A stretch of 64,000 bases of DNA, from NCBI RefSeq assembly GCF_000711975.1, contig NZ_KL544001.1, positions 47,306-111,305 on the forward strand, read 5' to 3'. Shown one piece after another: positions 26,041 through 36,949 of the stretch. A program made the translations under genes and the position numbers. Each line of letters begins with the position of its first letter. Positions within the stretch are counted from its first letter, which is position 1. Under the pieces are notes generated by a model that ran no database searches, was not told the DNA's origin, and saw nothing but the letters and a program-made list of their open reading frames with translations. Source of the DNA: Desulfofalx alkaliphila DSM 12257. Lineage in GTDB: Bacteria; Bacillota; Desulfotomaculia; Desulfotomaculales; Desulfohalotomaculaceae.

Positions 26041-26541
26041 GTGATTACTGTGATAAAAGTGGGGGTAATAACCCTGAGCGATAAAGGTTCCCGGGGGGAA
26101 CGGGAAGACAAAAGCGGCCAAGTAATTAAAGAAATGATGGCCCAAATCGGTGGTGAGCTGGCATATTATCGGGTAATAGCCGATGACCTGGAATTAATTA
26201 AGGAACAATTGCTGTACTGCTGCGATGATTTAAAGCTTAACCTGGTGCTTACCACCGGAGGCACAGGATTTAGCCCCCGGGATAACACACCGGATGCCAC
26301 CCTGGCGGTAATAGATAAAGAAGCCCCGGGCATTGCCGAAGCCATGCGGCTTGAATCGCTGCGCATTACTCCCAAGGCCATGCTCAGCCGGGCGGTGGCC
26401 GGCATTAGAAAGAGCACCTTAATCATTAACCTGCCGGGAAGTCCCAAGGGCGTAAGGGAATGTTTAGCGGTGGTGCTGCCGGCCCTGCCCCACGGATTGG
26501 AAATACTGTCCGGAGCCGGCGGGGAATGTGGTCAGGATTAA
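26041..26541 (+). CDS. mogA: Molybdopterin adenylyltransferase (MogA/MoaB family)
   Basis: A 166-residue MoCF-domain protein: VGVITLSDKGSRGEREDKSG at the N-terminus, LVLTTGGTGFSPRDNTPDAT as the molybdopterin-binding loop, and a C-terminal LIINLPGSPKGVRE. It adenylates molybdopterin before MoeA inserts metal. Start is GTG 26041 or GTG 26050; GGCGGTG just ahead favours the latter slightly. It is divergent from fdhD, with an 80-bp shared upstream region. Confidence 0.92.
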   Translation: MITVIKVGVITLSDKGSRGEREDKSGQVIKEMMAQIGGELAYYRVIADDLELIKEQLLYCCDDLKLNLVLTTGGTGFSPRDNTPDATLAVIDKEAPGIAEAMRLESLRITPKAMLSRAVAGIRKSTLIINLPGSPKGVRECLAVVLPALPHGLEILSGAGGECGQD

Positions 26542-26715
26542 AAATATACATGGAAATTTTTTTAAGTTGTGTATAAAGCATGATGCTAAAGGCAACAATA
26601 TAAATAGAAAATATTAGAAAGCAAGTAATATTTATATAAAATGAGAAACTAAAAGTTTTTTACCCCTAATTAACCATTTTGAAAAATTATGATATTTTTC
26701 TTCCCTCAGGGGTAT

Positions 26716-26744
26716 TTGCTTTTGGATTTTTCGTTTTATATTAT
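26716..26744 (+). promoter_or_regulatory. Sigma-A type promoter of groESL
   Basis: TTGCTT (26716-26721), 17-bp spacer, TATTAT (26739-26744), placed just before the CIRCE operator in the 289-bp gap 26542-26830. Confidence 0.6.
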
Positions 26745-26756
26745 ATTACTTGGATG

Positions 26757-26783
26757 TTAGCACTCATCTAGCGTGAGTGCTAA
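26757..26783 (+). promoter_or_regulatory. CIRCE operator (HrcA site)
   Basis: A perfect CIRCE element: TTAGCACTC, 9-nt spacer, GAGTGCTAA. It implies HrcA repression of groESL at normal temperature; hrcA is not in the window. Confidence 0.97.
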
Positions 26784-26830
26784 CAGTAAAAATTTAAGAA
26801 AATATTTCTCAATATCAAGGAGGGGTATTT

Positions 26831-27118
26831 GTGGCAATCAAACCACTAGGTGACAGGGTAGTTGTAAAGGCACTGCCCAGCGAAGAAGTGACTAAGAGCG
26901 GTATTGTATTACCTGACACTGCAAAGGAAAAGCCTCAGCAGGCAGAAGTTATTGCAGTAGGCCCCGGCCGGGTGCTGGAAAACGGCCAGCGTCAGCCCAT
27001 GGATGTTAAGGCAGGCGACAAGGTGCTGTATTCCAAGTATGCCGGCAATGAAGTAAAAGTTGACGGTGAAGAATATCTTATTCTGCGCGAAATGGATATC
27101 TTAGCAGTAATTGAATAA
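26831..27118 (+). CDS. groES: Co-chaperonin GroES
   Basis: A 95-residue GroES with [17 protein letters not shown] at the start, the mobile loop ([17 protein letters not shown]), and [20 protein letters not shown]. It caps GroEL to close the folding chamber. GTG start behind AGGAGGGG. It is first in a two-gene operon under CIRCE control. Confidence 0.97.
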   Translation: MAIKPLGDRVVVKALPSEEVTKSGIVLPDTAKEKPQQAEVIAVGPGRVLENGQRQPMDVKAGDKVLYSKYAGNEVKVDGEEYLILREMDILAVIE

Positions 27119-27133
27119 CTACACTGAACCTAG

Positions 27134-28783
<1,650 letters not shown>

Positions 28784-28785
28784 GT

Positions 28786-28821
28786 AAAAAATCCTTGCGC
28801 TTTAGGCGCAAGGATTTTTTT
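28786..28821 (+). terminator. Intrinsic terminator after groEL
   Basis: AATCCTTGCGC and GCGCAAGGATT form an 11-bp stem around TTTAG, followed by a T run. Confidence 0.95.
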
Positions 28822-28836
28822 GTTCATAGGGTATGA

Positions 28837-29775
28837 TTAAACTTTGGGCCCCGGGGTTTGGAATAATTCGGTGGATAAGTATCTCTCGCCGGTGTCCGGC
28901 AGCAGTACCACCACCATTTTGCCCTTATTTTCCGGCAGCTTGGCTATCTGGCCGGCGGCATAGGCTGCGGCCCCTGAGGATATGCCCACTAACAATCCCT
29001 CATCCTTAGCCAGGCTGCGGGCGGTTTCCATGGCCTGCCGGTCGGTTACCCGTATCACCTTATCCAGCAGCTCCACCTGCAGCACCTCGGGCACAAAGCC
29101 GGCACCTATGCCCTGTATTTTGTGCGGCCCGGCGCTGCCGCCGGAAATAACCGGAGATGAAGCCGGTTCAACGGCAACTGTTTGCAGGTCGGGTTTTCTT
29201 TCTTTCAGTGCTCTGGCCACACCGGTAATGGTGCCGCCGGTGCCCACCCCGGCCACGAAAATATCCACCTTACCTTCGGTATCCTCCCATATTTCCTGGG
29301 CAGTTGTTTCTGAGTGCACCCTGGGATTTGCCATGTTTTCAAACTGCTGGGGGATAAAGGAACTGCTGTATTCTTGTGCCAGCCTCTTTGCCTCTTCCAC
29401 TGCCCCGGCCATGCCCTTGGTACCCGGTGTAAGCACTATTTCAGCCCCATAGGCCCTTAGTAAGCTGCGCCGCTCTGCACTCATTGTTTCGGGCATGGTA
29501 AGTATCAAGCGATAACCTTTAATGGCGCAGGCCAGGGCCAGACCAATGCCGGTATTTCCGCTGGTGGGTTCGATAATGACGGTATCACTGTTTAATAAGC
29601 CCTTTTTTTCAGCCTCGTCAATCATTGCTATACCAATGCGATCCTTTACACTGCCGCCGGGATTAAAAAACTCCACCTTGGCAATCACCTGGGCACCACC
29701 GGCAGCCGACAACTTATTTAACCGTACCAGGGGTGTTTTACCGATTAACTCCAAAAGGCTGTTTTTAATATTCAT
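28837..29775 (-). CDS. cysK: Cysteine synthase (O-acetylserine sulfhydrylase)
   Basis: A 312-residue fold-type II PLP enzyme. The PLP lysine lies in [14 protein letters not shown]; the Asn loop is [13 protein letters not shown]; the phosphate cup is [13 protein letters not shown]; the C-terminal Ser is in [15 protein letters not shown]. It makes cysteine from O-acetylserine and sulfide. ATG 29775 has GAGGTGG upstream. No cysE is nearby. It is convergent with groESL. Confidence 0.95.
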   Translation of the reverse strand: MNIKNSLLELIGKTPLVRLNKLSAAGGAQVIAKVEFFNPGGSVKDRIGIAMIDEAEKKGLLNSDTVIIEPTSGNTGIGLALACAIKGYRLILTMPETMSAERRSLLRAYGAEIVLTPGTKGMAGAVEEAKRLAQEYSSSFIPQQFENMANPRVHSETTAQEIWEDTEGKVDIFVAGVGTGGTITGVARALKERKPDLQTVAVEPASSPVISGGSAGPHKIQGIGAGFVPEVLQVELLDKVIRVTDRQAMETARSLAKDEGLLVGISSGAAAYAAGQIAKLPENKGKMVVVLLPDTGERYLSTELFQTPGPKV

Positions 29776-29889
29776 GGTAACCACCTCAATTTTAATTATT
29801 AGGGCCGAATCGGTTGCCCATCCTCTTATTTTAACCTACAATAGAATAATATTAACAAAAAAGAGACAACGCAGGTGAAGAAAAAATAA

Positions 29890-30810
29890 ATGACTAATTC
29901 GACCAAACCAATTATTAATCCCTACCTGGCGGTGCTGCTGGGTGTGCTGGCGGCCTCCTTTTCAGCAATCTTTACTAAGCTGGCTGACGCCCCGGCATTA
30001 ATTATCGCTTTTTACCGCTTGGCTTTCACCGTGCTGCTGCTGGCACCGCTGGCCTTTGCCACCGGGCGTCAAGAGCTTAAACATATCAGTGGCCGGGATC
30101 TGCTGCTGGCTGTACTTTCCGGTGTTTTGCTGGCCATGCACTTTGCCACCTGGGTAACATCATTGAACTACACCACGGTGGCCAGTTCAACTGTATTGGT
30201 AACCATGCAGCCGCTGTTCGTAATAGCCGGGGGCTACTTCTTGTACAAGGAGAAAATTAGCCGCAAGGGCCTGGCCGGAGCCGGCTTAGCCTTGACGGGC
30301 AGTATTATTATAGGCATTAATGACTTTCAAGTGGGCGGTCAGGCCCTGCTGGGAGACCTGCTGGCCTTTGCCGGGGCAATCTTTGTTGCCGGTTATGTAC
30401 TGATTGGAAGAAGCCTGCGCTTTAGGCTGTCCTTATTTACCTATGTCACCCTGGTTTACAGTGCATCGGCTGTGACCTTAATGCTGTGCAGTTTAGTTAT
30501 GGAGCTGCCCTTTTATCCCTACGACGGGGCCACCTGGATGTGGTTTTTAATGTTGGCCGTCATACCCACCATTTTTGGTCATACGGTATTTAACTGGGCC
30601 TTGCGCTATGTTAAGGCCGCGGTGGTATCGGTGAGCATACTGGGAGAACCGGTGGGGGCCACCATATTGGCCTACTTTATATTTGGGGAAGTTCCAACCA
30701 TGCTACAGCTGCTTGGGGGGGCAGTGATTATAACGGGCTTATATATTTTTATCACCTCAACGGTGGAAAAACCCAAAGCCACAGGCAGCAAGGAAAGGGT
30801 GGTGAGCTAA
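29890..30810 (+). CDS. EamA-family (DMT) transporter
   Basis: A 306-residue membrane protein with ten predicted helices in two EamA repeats, beginning YLAVLLGVLAASFSAIFTKL. The conserved AFYRLAFTVLLLAP and the late GEPVGATILAYFIFGE segments are typical of drug/metabolite exporters. The cargo cannot be told from sequence. It is 2 bp upstream of ogt, so the two are probably co-transcribed. Confidence 0.88.
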   Translation: MTNSTKPIINPYLAVLLGVLAASFSAIFTKLADAPALIIAFYRLAFTVLLLAPLAFATGRQELKHISGRDLLLAVLSGVLLAMHFATWVTSLNYTTVASSTVLVTMQPLFVIAGGYFLYKEKISRKGLAGAGLALTGSIIIGINDFQVGGQALLGDLLAFAGAIFVAGYVLIGRSLRFRLSLFTYVTLVYSASAVTLMLCSLVMELPFYPYDGATWMWFLMLAVIPTIFGHTVFNWALRYVKAAVVSVSILGEPVGATILAYFIFGEVPTMLQLLGGAVIITGLYIFITSTVEKPKATGSKERVVS

Positions 30811-30812
30811 AG

Positions 30813-31313
30813 ATGAAATCTTATATCCTGGCAATAAGTGAAGGCTGGATAGGGGTGGCCTGGTCCGACAAAGGGCTGTGGGCCCTCACCTTACCCTATA
30901 AAGAGCCCCATGGGGCAGAACAAAGATTGCTGCAGCTAACCCCCAATGCCAATATCACTGAAAACTATGCCGGCCACCCTGACACCGTGAGCTTAACCCG
31001 CCAACTGGAAGGGTATTTCAATAAAGAAAGTGCTTCCTTTAACTTTCAGGTGGACTTAAGTTGGTGTACAGACTTTCAGCGGCGGGTATTAACAACTGTA
31101 GCCGGCATTCCATACGGAGAAACCCGCAGCTACAGCCAGGTGGCTGAAATGATTGGCCGGCCCAAGGCCGCCAGGGCGGTAGGAAATGCCCTCAGTTCCA
31201 ATCGGGCCCTCTTGGTAATACCTTGCCACCGGGTCATCCGTGCCGACGGCAGCCCCGGGGGATTTGGCAGCCTGCCCCGGTGGAAAGAGAAACTTTTAGA
31301 CCTTGAGAAATAA
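30813..31313 (+). CDS. ogt: Methylated-DNA-protein-cysteine methyltransferase (Ogt/MGMT)
   Basis: A 166-residue O6-alkylguanine-DNA alkyltransferase. The acceptor Cys is in VIPCHRVIRADGSPGGFG; the helix-turn-helix that grips DNA is SYSQVAEMIGRPKAARAVGN. It repairs O6-methylguanine by a suicide reaction. The N-terminal domain is short and poorly conserved, as usual. It sits 2 bp after the transporter. Confidence 0.95.
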   Translation: MKSYILAISEGWIGVAWSDKGLWALTLPYKEPHGAEQRLLQLTPNANITENYAGHPDTVSLTRQLEGYFNKESASFNFQVDLSWCTDFQRRVLTTVAGIPYGETRSYSQVAEMIGRPKAARAVGNALSSNRALLVIPCHRVIRADGSPGGFGSLPRWKEKLLDLEK

Positions 31314-31336
31314 TGTAAGTAGGTGGAAGGGAAAGA

Positions 31337-31900
31337 ATGATTATTGGTTGTGACCTGGATGGAACAATATGCGATAATTTGCCCCTGCTGGTGGATGCCC
31401 TGAACCGCTACACCGGGCAAAAGATTCTGCCGGACAATATACCGGAATATGATGTGTGCAAGGTGTACAAGATCACCCGGGAAGAGTTTAACCAACTGAT
31501 GAGCCAGGTTGAGCTAAACATGATAGAAGGCTCCCCCCTGATACCCGGCGCAGATAAATACCTGCGCCTCTTGGCTGCTGCAAAACATCAAATTAACATC
31601 ATCACTGCCCGCAGCCCTATTTACGAAGAGGCCACCCGGCGTTGGTTAAACCGCCATAACTTGCCCTACCGGGGGCTCTACCTGTTAAACAGTCATGATA
31701 AGGTGGATATATGTAAGCAGTTAGGTGTTGATCTGGTGGTGGAAGACAATTACCATAACGCAGTGCAGCTGTCTAAAGCCGGCTTTGACGTTATACTGTT
31801 TGATGCGCCCCATAATTTAAATTGGCCCTGGGAAGGAAGGCGCTGCGGTCGATGGGAGGAAGTATATCGATATATTGACAGTGTAAATAATGGAGAGTAA
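31337..31900 (+). CDS. HAD-superfamily 5' nucleotidase-like phosphatase
   Basis: A 187-residue HAD phosphatase related to cytosolic 5'(3')-deoxyribonucleotidases (NT5C) and YqfW-like proteins. Motif I is GCDLDGTICDNLP at the N-terminus; motif II is NIITARSP near 94; motif III/IV is VDLVVEDNYHN near 136. The helical cap lies between motifs I and II. It probably dephosphorylates a nucleoside monophosphate; the exact substrate is open. It is 23 bp after ogt and 21 bp before tRNA-Thr. Confidence 0.8.
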   Translation: MIIGCDLDGTICDNLPLLVDALNRYTGQKILPDNIPEYDVCKVYKITREEFNQLMSQVELNMIEGSPLIPGADKYLRLLAAAKHQINIITARSPIYEEATRRWLNRHNLPYRGLYLLNSHDKVDICKQLGVDLVVEDNYHNAVQLSKAGFDVILFDAPHNLNWPWEGRRCGRWEEVYRYIDSVNNGE

Positions 31901-31921
31901 AATATACATTGTCATAGGGTT

Positions 31922-31996
31922 GCCAGAGTAGCTCAGTGGTAGAGCAATGCACTCGTAATGCATAGGCCGTGGGTTCAAATCCCATCTCTGGCTCCA
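31922..31996 (+). tRNA. tRNA-Thr (CGT)
   Basis: Acceptor GCCAGAG/CTCTGGC, D arm with GCTCAGTGGTAGAGC, anticodon loop CTCGTAA between ATGCA and TGCAT, T arm GTGGG-TTCAAAT-CCCAT, CCA encoded. The anticodon CGT reads ACG. Confidence 0.97.
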
Positions 31997-31998
31997 GC

Positions 31999-32030
31999 AA
32001 GGTTCCTGGTTTTTAGCCGGGAACCTTTTT
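31999..32030 (+). terminator. Intrinsic terminator after tRNA-Thr
   Basis: AGGTTCCTGG and CCGGGAACCT (one G-U) around TTTTTAG, followed by TTTTT. Confidence 0.9.
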
Positions 32031-32034
32031 ATAC

Positions 32035-32208
32035 TTACAACCGGTGATAAGAGACTTTACACAAGAGCCTATGGTATATGTTTAGATATTCATCCAGTTC
32101 TTGACTTATTGCTATTATTTCGGGATCAATTAACCTTTTGGACTCTGCCTTTAGATACATAATCTCTCTCAATTTCTCGATGGCCTGTTCCAACTCGCTA
32201 ATAGACAA
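32035..32208 (-). CDS. Spo0E-like aspartyl-phosphate phosphatase
   Basis: A 57-residue protein made of two helices. The family signature is in ISQELDEYLNIYHRL (the S-Q-E-L-D motif of Spo0E). Spo0E proteins dephosphorylate Spo0A~P and hold back sporulation. The frame runs from TTG 32217, but AAAGG lies 9 nt before TTG 32208, which I take as start. It stands alone, convergent with tRNA-Thr. Confidence 0.88.
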   Translation of the reverse strand: MSISELEQAIEKLREIMYLKAESKRLIDPEIIAISQELDEYLNIYHRLLCKVSYHRL

Positions 32209-32314
32209 AATAATCAACCTTTCTAATCTACTTGTCGCGATTTGAAATTTTATACCTATATAGCTTCATATTTTATCAATAAATAACGAAAAAGTGAAGG
32301 TGGTATAATGTCGA

Positions 32315-32354
32315 AAAAAGAGAAAGCGCCGTCCTTAAGGCGCTTTCTCTTTTT
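32315..32354 (-). terminator. Bidirectional terminator after the chemoreceptor gene
   Basis: AAAAAGAGAAAGCGCC and GGCGCTTTCTCTTTTT pair perfectly over 16 bp around an 8-nt loop. The stop of the minus-strand chemoreceptor is 6 bp away. Confidence 0.92.
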
Positions 32355-32359
32355 ATTAT

Positions 32360-33946
32360 TTAAACCTTAAACCTTTCTGCAGATAAATGTAATTTACCGG
32401 CAATATCGGCCAATTCCTGGGAGGCTGCTGCCATTTGCTGCACTGAAGACGTTATTTGTTCGTTATTGGAAGCCACCTGCTCTATGCCTTCACTGGATTG
32501 CTTAGAGCTGTAAGCAATTTCAGTCATTGAATCTATTGTTTTTTGTACTGACTCATTAATGGTTTCCAGGGCTTGTCCTGCCTTGGCGGCCAGCCTTACA
32601 CCCTCCTCTACTTCAGCAACGCTGTTATCAGTGGTTAAGGTGGTAAGGTCTACGCCGGATTGTACCTGCTGAATTAACTTGCCAATTTCTTTGGTGGCTT
32701 CGGCAGACTGCTCCGCCAGTACCCTTACTTCCTCTGCCACCACTGCAAAGCCGCGGCCCGCTTCACCTGCCCGGGCAGCTTCAATGGCGGCGTTTAAGGC
32801 CAGTAGGTTAGTTTGTTCGGCTATGCCGGTGATAAGATTGGTGATGTTGCCGATTTCAGAAGAAAGATTTCCTAAATTGCTAACCGCTTGCCCCACTTCT
32901 CTGATGGAGTCCGCTATGGAGTTAATTTTTTCTAACATTTGCTCTACCACCTGGTCGCCTTCCTGGGCAACCTTACCCATATCCTCTGCTTCATTGGCAG
33001 CCATCGAGGCGTTTTCATAGCTTTTCTCCGCTGTGACCGCAACTTGGCTGGTGGTGCTGGCCACCTCTTCCATGGTGGCACTTATTTCTTCGCTGGAGGC
33101 AGCCAACTGCTGGCTGTGGGCGGCAATTGACTGGGCATTGTTAGCTACCTCCTTTATCAGTGCACCCAGCTGGCCTCCCATATTGTTAAGGGTATTTGCC
33201 AGGTGGCTTATTTCGCCCTGCCCCTGGATGTCTATTTTTTCTCTAAAGTCACCCTCTGCAAATTTATTAACGCTGGCCACCAAGTGGTTAATGGGGTTAA
33301 TGATAATTCTGTTTGTAAGCAGCATAAGCAGCAGCACTCCAAGGGCCAGGGAAACAAGCCCAAGCATAATGATCTTGAGTGCAGCCTGTCCAATTATTTC
33401 CCGGGTAACTTCTTCAGAGGCTCCCACGTACCAGATGCCGATAATTTCACCGCCGGCATTTTTTATGGGCTTGTAGGCGGTTTGATAGATTTGCCCGGCC
33501 ACTTCGGCTTGACCGTAATAATGCTGGCCCTGGTTAAGAACAGCATCAATCACATAGGGGGCAGCCTGGGTTCCCACTGCCCGCTCGCCGTCTTCGTTCA
33601 TTACATTGGTGTTAATTCTGGTATCTCCCAGGAAGATTGTCACCGTGTCACCGGTCATTTCACCTATGAGGTCCACTATGGCATAATTATCGTTGATCAG
33701 TACATCGCCCTTATAAAGTTTATCGCCCTCCACCCTCCACTCACCGGGATACCAAGAGGCAATTAAGGCTTCACCGGTGGCCAGGTCTCCCTTTGCCTTC
33801 TCGACGGCGGCTTCTTTGGCCACATCGCTGGTTACCTTATAGGAAGTTAACATTAAAGCTGTCGCAACCAGTGTCATAATGACAAATACCGCTAACCCCA
33901 ACTTTATCCTGACAGAACCTGAACCCTTATGCCAATTATTTTCCAT
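32360..33946 (-). CDS. Methyl-accepting chemotaxis protein with extracellular Cache domain
   Basis: A 528-residue transmembrane chemoreceptor. Helix 1 is near 15-32 ([20 protein letters not shown]). An extracellular single-Cache sensor spans ~35-190 ([28 protein letters not shown]). Helix 2 follows ([20 protein letters not shown]), then HAMP ([20 protein letters not shown]) and the signalling tip [27 protein letters not shown] precedes the ATG. It should couple through CheW to the CheA encoded near the window's end. Ligand unknown. Confidence 0.93.
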   Translation of the reverse strand: MENNWHKGSGSVRIKLGLAVFVIMTLVATALMLTSYKVTSDVAKEAAVEKAKGDLATGEALIASWYPGEWRVEGDKLYKGDVLINDNYAIVDLIGEMTGDTVTIFLGDTRINTNVMNEDGERAVGTQAAPYVIDAVLNQGQHYYGQAEVAGQIYQTAYKPIKNAGGEIIGIWYVGASEEVTREIIGQAALKIIMLGLVSLALGVLLLMLLTNRIIINPINHLVASVNKFAEGDFREKIDIQGQGEISHLANTLNNMGGQLGALIKEVANNAQSIAAHSQQLAASSEEISATMEEVASTTSQVAVTAEKSYENASMAANEAEDMGKVAQEGDQVVEQMLEKINSIADSIREVGQAVSNLGNLSSEIGNITNLITGIAEQTNLLALNAAIEAARAGEAGRGFAVVAEEVRVLAEQSAEATKEIGKLIQQVQSGVDLTTLTTDNSVAEVEEGVRLAAKAGQALETINESVQKTIDSMTEIAYSSKQSSEGIEQVASNNEQITSSVQQMAAASQELADIAGKLHLSAERFKV

Positions 33947-34281
33947 AAAATTACTCCTCCTTCTGGTACATATAAAAATTATACACCTGTACTCTAATTA
34001 CCTTCTTTTTTACTTAATTTAGTCTTTTTTTCAAAATTCTCACAAAGGTAAGGGCCACCCCATGGGGAGTGGCCCTCTGAATGAATTTACGATGCGGTCA
34101 TAAATAAAACATCTAAAAAGATACTTATAGCCTTATAAACTTACAACACCATTTACTTGCTGTCTACAGCCCCTTTGTTTTTCCTATTGAACCACCTCCT
34201 TGTTGCTTATTAAAATATATGTTTACGGTGGTTTTTTTAGAATGATAAAATGCCTGCCGCCGCAGGTTTTAACTGTCAGCA
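33947..34281. other. Gene-poor gap with hairpin and an orphan SD
   Basis: The 335-bp gap contains an AGGGCCAC/GTGGCCCT hairpin at 34051-34076 with no T run on either strand. It also has, on the minus strand, a consensus AAGGAGG (complement of 34195-34201) followed after 7 nt only by ATA and a 7-codon frame ending in TAG. No gene of useful length is seen. Confidence 0.4.
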
Positions 34282-34557
34282 CTACCGTTTATACCCTCCC
34301 AGCTGCAAAAGGGAAGAGTAGTAATCCATTTCATTATCATCGGGTGCAGGGGAGGTTTGAGAGGGTTTTTTAAGCAAAGCCCCCGGGGATTCAGCGGCAG
34401 GATCAAGCCCGGCCGCATCTTTACGTATAAGCAACCTTATATATTTGCTGCGGTTGGTTTCCTCAAAGGTTTCCCGGTTGATTTGCCTGATGCGCCCGTC
34501 CAAATAATCTAACAAATCACCGGGCAGGCTGATGGTGATGGTTTTATGTTTTCTCAT
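34282..34557 (-). CDS. Ribbon-helix-helix protein
   Basis: A 91-residue protein. Residues ~3-50 (KTITISLPGDLLDYLDGRIR ... SKYIRLLIRK) form a CopG/Arc-like ribbon-helix-helix with a longer loop between the helices. The C-terminal half is Pro/Ser/Asp-rich and probably disordered, ending in YYSSLLQLGGYKR. The start is ATG 34557, after GGAG; an ATG at 34581 precedes that SD. No toxin gene is adjacent, so an autonomous regulator is more likely than an antitoxin. Target unknown. Confidence 0.7.
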   Translation of the reverse strand: MRKHKTITISLPGDLLDYLDGRIRQINRETFEETNRSKYIRLLIRKDAAGLDPAAESPGALLKKPSQTSPAPDDNEMDYYSSLLQLGGYKR

Positions 34558-34656
34558 TTTTGTATGCACTCCTTTCCGCATTTACCAAAATATACCCTGT
34601 GTTAATCTATATGACAGCTTGCCACTGAAAAATAACTGACAATTAAAAAGGGCAGC

Positions 34657-35700
34657 TTACCGCTGCCGTTTTTGCCCGCCCTTTAAGCTTGGCCCGGGCA
34701 GTTTTCTTTTTATCTCCTGGGCTATAACTGCCTTGGTCAGCTTTTTATTTGAATAACGCAAATCTTCATCCAATACCTCTAAGTTATTGCTTAATTTAAT
34801 ATAGGCGGCAAAGGGATATTGCTGTCTATGCCTGTACCTTAAATCTCCCAATACAATTTCATAACCGTCTGCTTTCTTATTGATCCACACGGCCAAATGC
34901 CTGGCAAAGCTGATAAACTGCTGGGCCAGCTCACTCTTTTTTAAGGAGTCCATAATATACCGGGGCGGGTTGACGATAAATTCCCTTTCCACAACCACCC
35001 GGCCGGCGGTGCTGATATGGCCCACCAAAATTTTTTTGCCCCCCTGGGGCAGCCGCTTTTCCACCACACAGTGCCAAAAATTTATCCCCAAGGTGGGAAC
35101 AACACTGTAGGCCCCAGCCTGGGGGTACCGGCGCTGCAGCCTGTGCAGCAGCACAGCGTGTATCATTGCCCTAAGGGCGGTATAGGCTATTATGAGGCCA
35201 AATACCACAGCAAATAATAGGCCTGTGGGAAATAGCTTTTGGTACCAGGCCAGCACACCAAGGCTCAGCACCGATAAAATAACCGGGTCAATTATCATCA
35301 CCCAATCCCAGGCTATTTTCCGTTTGGAAAGGGGCCACAGGGCCTGGGTGCCATAGCTGGTGGTTAAGTCCATCAGCACATGTGCCGCTGCACTGATGAA
35401 AGACCACAAAAATACCAAGGGCCAGGACGCCTGGGGAAAGATAAGGGTAAATAAGAAAGTAATTGCTGCGGAGCTAAGCAGTAAGCCCGGCAAGGTGTGG
35501 CTAAGGGTGCGATGATATTTTAAATAAGAGGTTTTTCCCTTGACAAATCTAACTATAAGGTCGGCATCGGGGGCCTGGGATGCTGCCGCCGCTGCCCAAA
35601 TTACAGCATTGGCTGTGTGGCTGTCCCCCGGGGCCACCGAAATGCCTGTGGCCAAGGCCCCCAGGGCCAGCCCGGTCAGTGCATGGGTTACATTATCCAC
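34657..35700 (-). CDS. Metal-dependent hydrolase-like membrane protein, YdjM/DUF457 family
   Basis: A 347-residue protein beginning VDNVTHALTGLALGALATG, the family signature with the first His. A second His group follows in LKYHRTLSHTLPGLLL, a third in AAAHVLMDLTTSYGTQAL. Five or so membrane helices fill the first 200 residues. The soluble C-terminal part (to 347) is basic and ends KGGQKRQR. GTG 35700 is chosen because GGAGG lies 5 nt upstream. YdjM in E. coli is LexA-controlled; the function of the family is not settled. Confidence 0.82.
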   Translation of the reverse strand: MDNVTHALTGLALGALATGISVAPGDSHTANAVIWAAAAASQAPDADLIVRFVKGKTSYLKYHRTLSHTLPGLLLSSAAITFLFTLIFPQASWPLVFLWSFISAAAHVLMDLTTSYGTQALWPLSKRKIAWDWVMIIDPVILSVLSLGVLAWYQKLFPTGLLFAVVFGLIIAYTALRAMIHAVLLHRLQRRYPQAGAYSVVPTLGINFWHCVVEKRLPQGGKKILVGHISTAGRVVVEREFIVNPPRYIMDSLKKSELAQQFISFARHLAVWINKKADGYEIVLGDLRYRHRQQYPFAAYIKLSNNLEVLDEDLRYSNKKLTKAVIAQEIKRKLPGPSLKGGQKRQR

Positions 35701-35828
35701 TTTTTCCTCCACCGGCAAGAAATATATTAAACAAGCCCATTAATCTAAATTATCTTTCCCAAAGCTTGTCAAATTCAGTCAGTAAAGGATAAAATGTACC
35801 AGAGAAATTGAAAAGGCGGGTGTTTTTG

Positions 35829-36887
35829 TTGCGGCAGTTGCGGAAGATTGACCATATTAACCACGCACTTAAGGAACCCGACATACCCATGGCCGGTTTT
35901 GCAGATATTTTTATTTTGCACAATTCAATACCGGAATTAAACTGGGCCGACCTTGACACCGGCTCTGTCTTTCTGAACAAAAGCTTATCCGCTCCCCTGA
36001 TCATTAATGCCATGACCGGCGGCCATCCCGACCTGGAGCATATTAACGGCAGCCTGGCCGAGGCCGCCAGAAAAGCCGGGATAGCCATGGCCCTGGGCTC
36101 CCAGCGGGCAGCCCTGGAGGATGAAACAGTTATTGATACCTTTAAAGTTGTGCGGCGGGAAAACCCCCACGGGGTGGTCATTGCCAACTTAAATGCCGGG
36201 TGCACCCCCTTAGAGGCTAAAAAAGCAGTGCAAATGGTACAGGCCGATGCCATTCAGCTGCATGTGAATGTACCCCAGGAACTGGCCATGGCCGAGGGGG
36301 ATCGTGACTTTAAGGGGGTGCTGGCGGCAATTTCTGAGGTGGCCCAGCAATTAACTGTACCGGTGATAGTTAAAGAAGTGGGCTTTGGCATGTCCAAGGA
36401 GACGGTGGCAAAACTGTATAGGGCCGGGGTAAAAATGGTTGATATCAGCGGCAGGGGCGGTACAAACTTTATTTCCATTGAAGAAAGTCGGACTTCAAAG
36501 GAAAGGGCCAAGTTGGAGGGAGTAAGCAACTGGGGAATATCAACGGTTATCAGTTTAGTGGAAGCAAAAAGCTTAAATTTACCAATCCATATCACTGCCT
36601 CCGGCGGCCTGCGCACCGCCCACGACCTTGCCAAGTCACTGGCCCTGGGGGCAGACCTGGTTGGCATATCAAGGCCCTTTTTAGAGACGCTGATAAATGA
36701 GGGAAAAGAGGCTTTAAACAGGCACTTGGAAGAGCTGATCAGGGGCCTGAAAAAAATCATGCTCATGTCAGGCTGCAAAACCATAGCCTGTCTACAGCAG
36801 GTGCCGGTGATAGTGACCGGAAGCAGTGCCCATTGGCTGAAACTGCGGGGCATAGACCTAAAAAAACTGGCCCAAAGGCAGGGCTAG
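35829..36887 (+). CDS. fni: Type 2 isopentenyl-diphosphate delta-isomerase
   Basis: About 352 residues, an FMN-dependent IDI-2. Signatures: RKIDHINHAL, LIINAMTGGHPDLEHING, MALGSQRAALED, AIQLHVNVPQELAM (with the catalytic Gln region), KEVGFGMSKETV, DISGRGGTNF, and ITASGGLRTAHDLAKSLALG for FMN phosphate. It interconverts IPP and DMAPP. The start is uncertain: TTG 35808, 35826 and 35829 are in frame, and AAGGCGG at 35813-35819 favours 35826/35829. No other isoprenoid gene is near. Confidence 0.92.
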   Translation: MRQLRKIDHINHALKEPDIPMAGFADIFILHNSIPELNWADLDTGSVFLNKSLSAPLIINAMTGGHPDLEHINGSLAEAARKAGIAMALGSQRAALEDETVIDTFKVVRRENPHGVVIANLNAGCTPLEAKKAVQMVQADAIQLHVNVPQELAMAEGDRDFKGVLAAISEVAQQLTVPVIVKEVGFGMSKETVAKLYRAGVKMVDISGRGGTNFISIEESRTSKERAKLEGVSNWGISTVISLVEAKSLNLPIHITASGGLRTAHDLAKSLALGADLVGISRPFLETLINEGKEALNRHLEELIRGLKKIMLMSGCKTIACLQQVPVIVTGSSAHWLKLRGIDLKKLAQRQG

Positions 36888-36894
36888 GGGCACT

Positions 36895-36919
36895 GCCCAG
36901 CGCCTGGGGCTTGTTTTTT
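36895..36919 (+). terminator. Probable terminator after fni
   Basis: GCCCAG-CGC-CTGGGGC followed by TTGTTTTTT. A second GC-rich hairpin, GGGCGGGC/GCCCGCCC, lies at 36924-36948 next to the convergent fbp stop. Confidence 0.6.
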
Positions 36920-36949
36920 GTGGGGGCGGGCTTTCATGCCCGCCCGCCC

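Noticed and set aside
34051-34076. Terminator in the gap after the 32-34 kb chemoreceptor
   Set aside because: The hairpin is good but has no T run on either strand and does not follow a gene end.
34282-34557. Antitoxin of a second toxin-antitoxin pair
   Set aside because: The RHH protein has no adjacent toxin-like gene; the neighbour is a 347-residue YdjM-like membrane protein.
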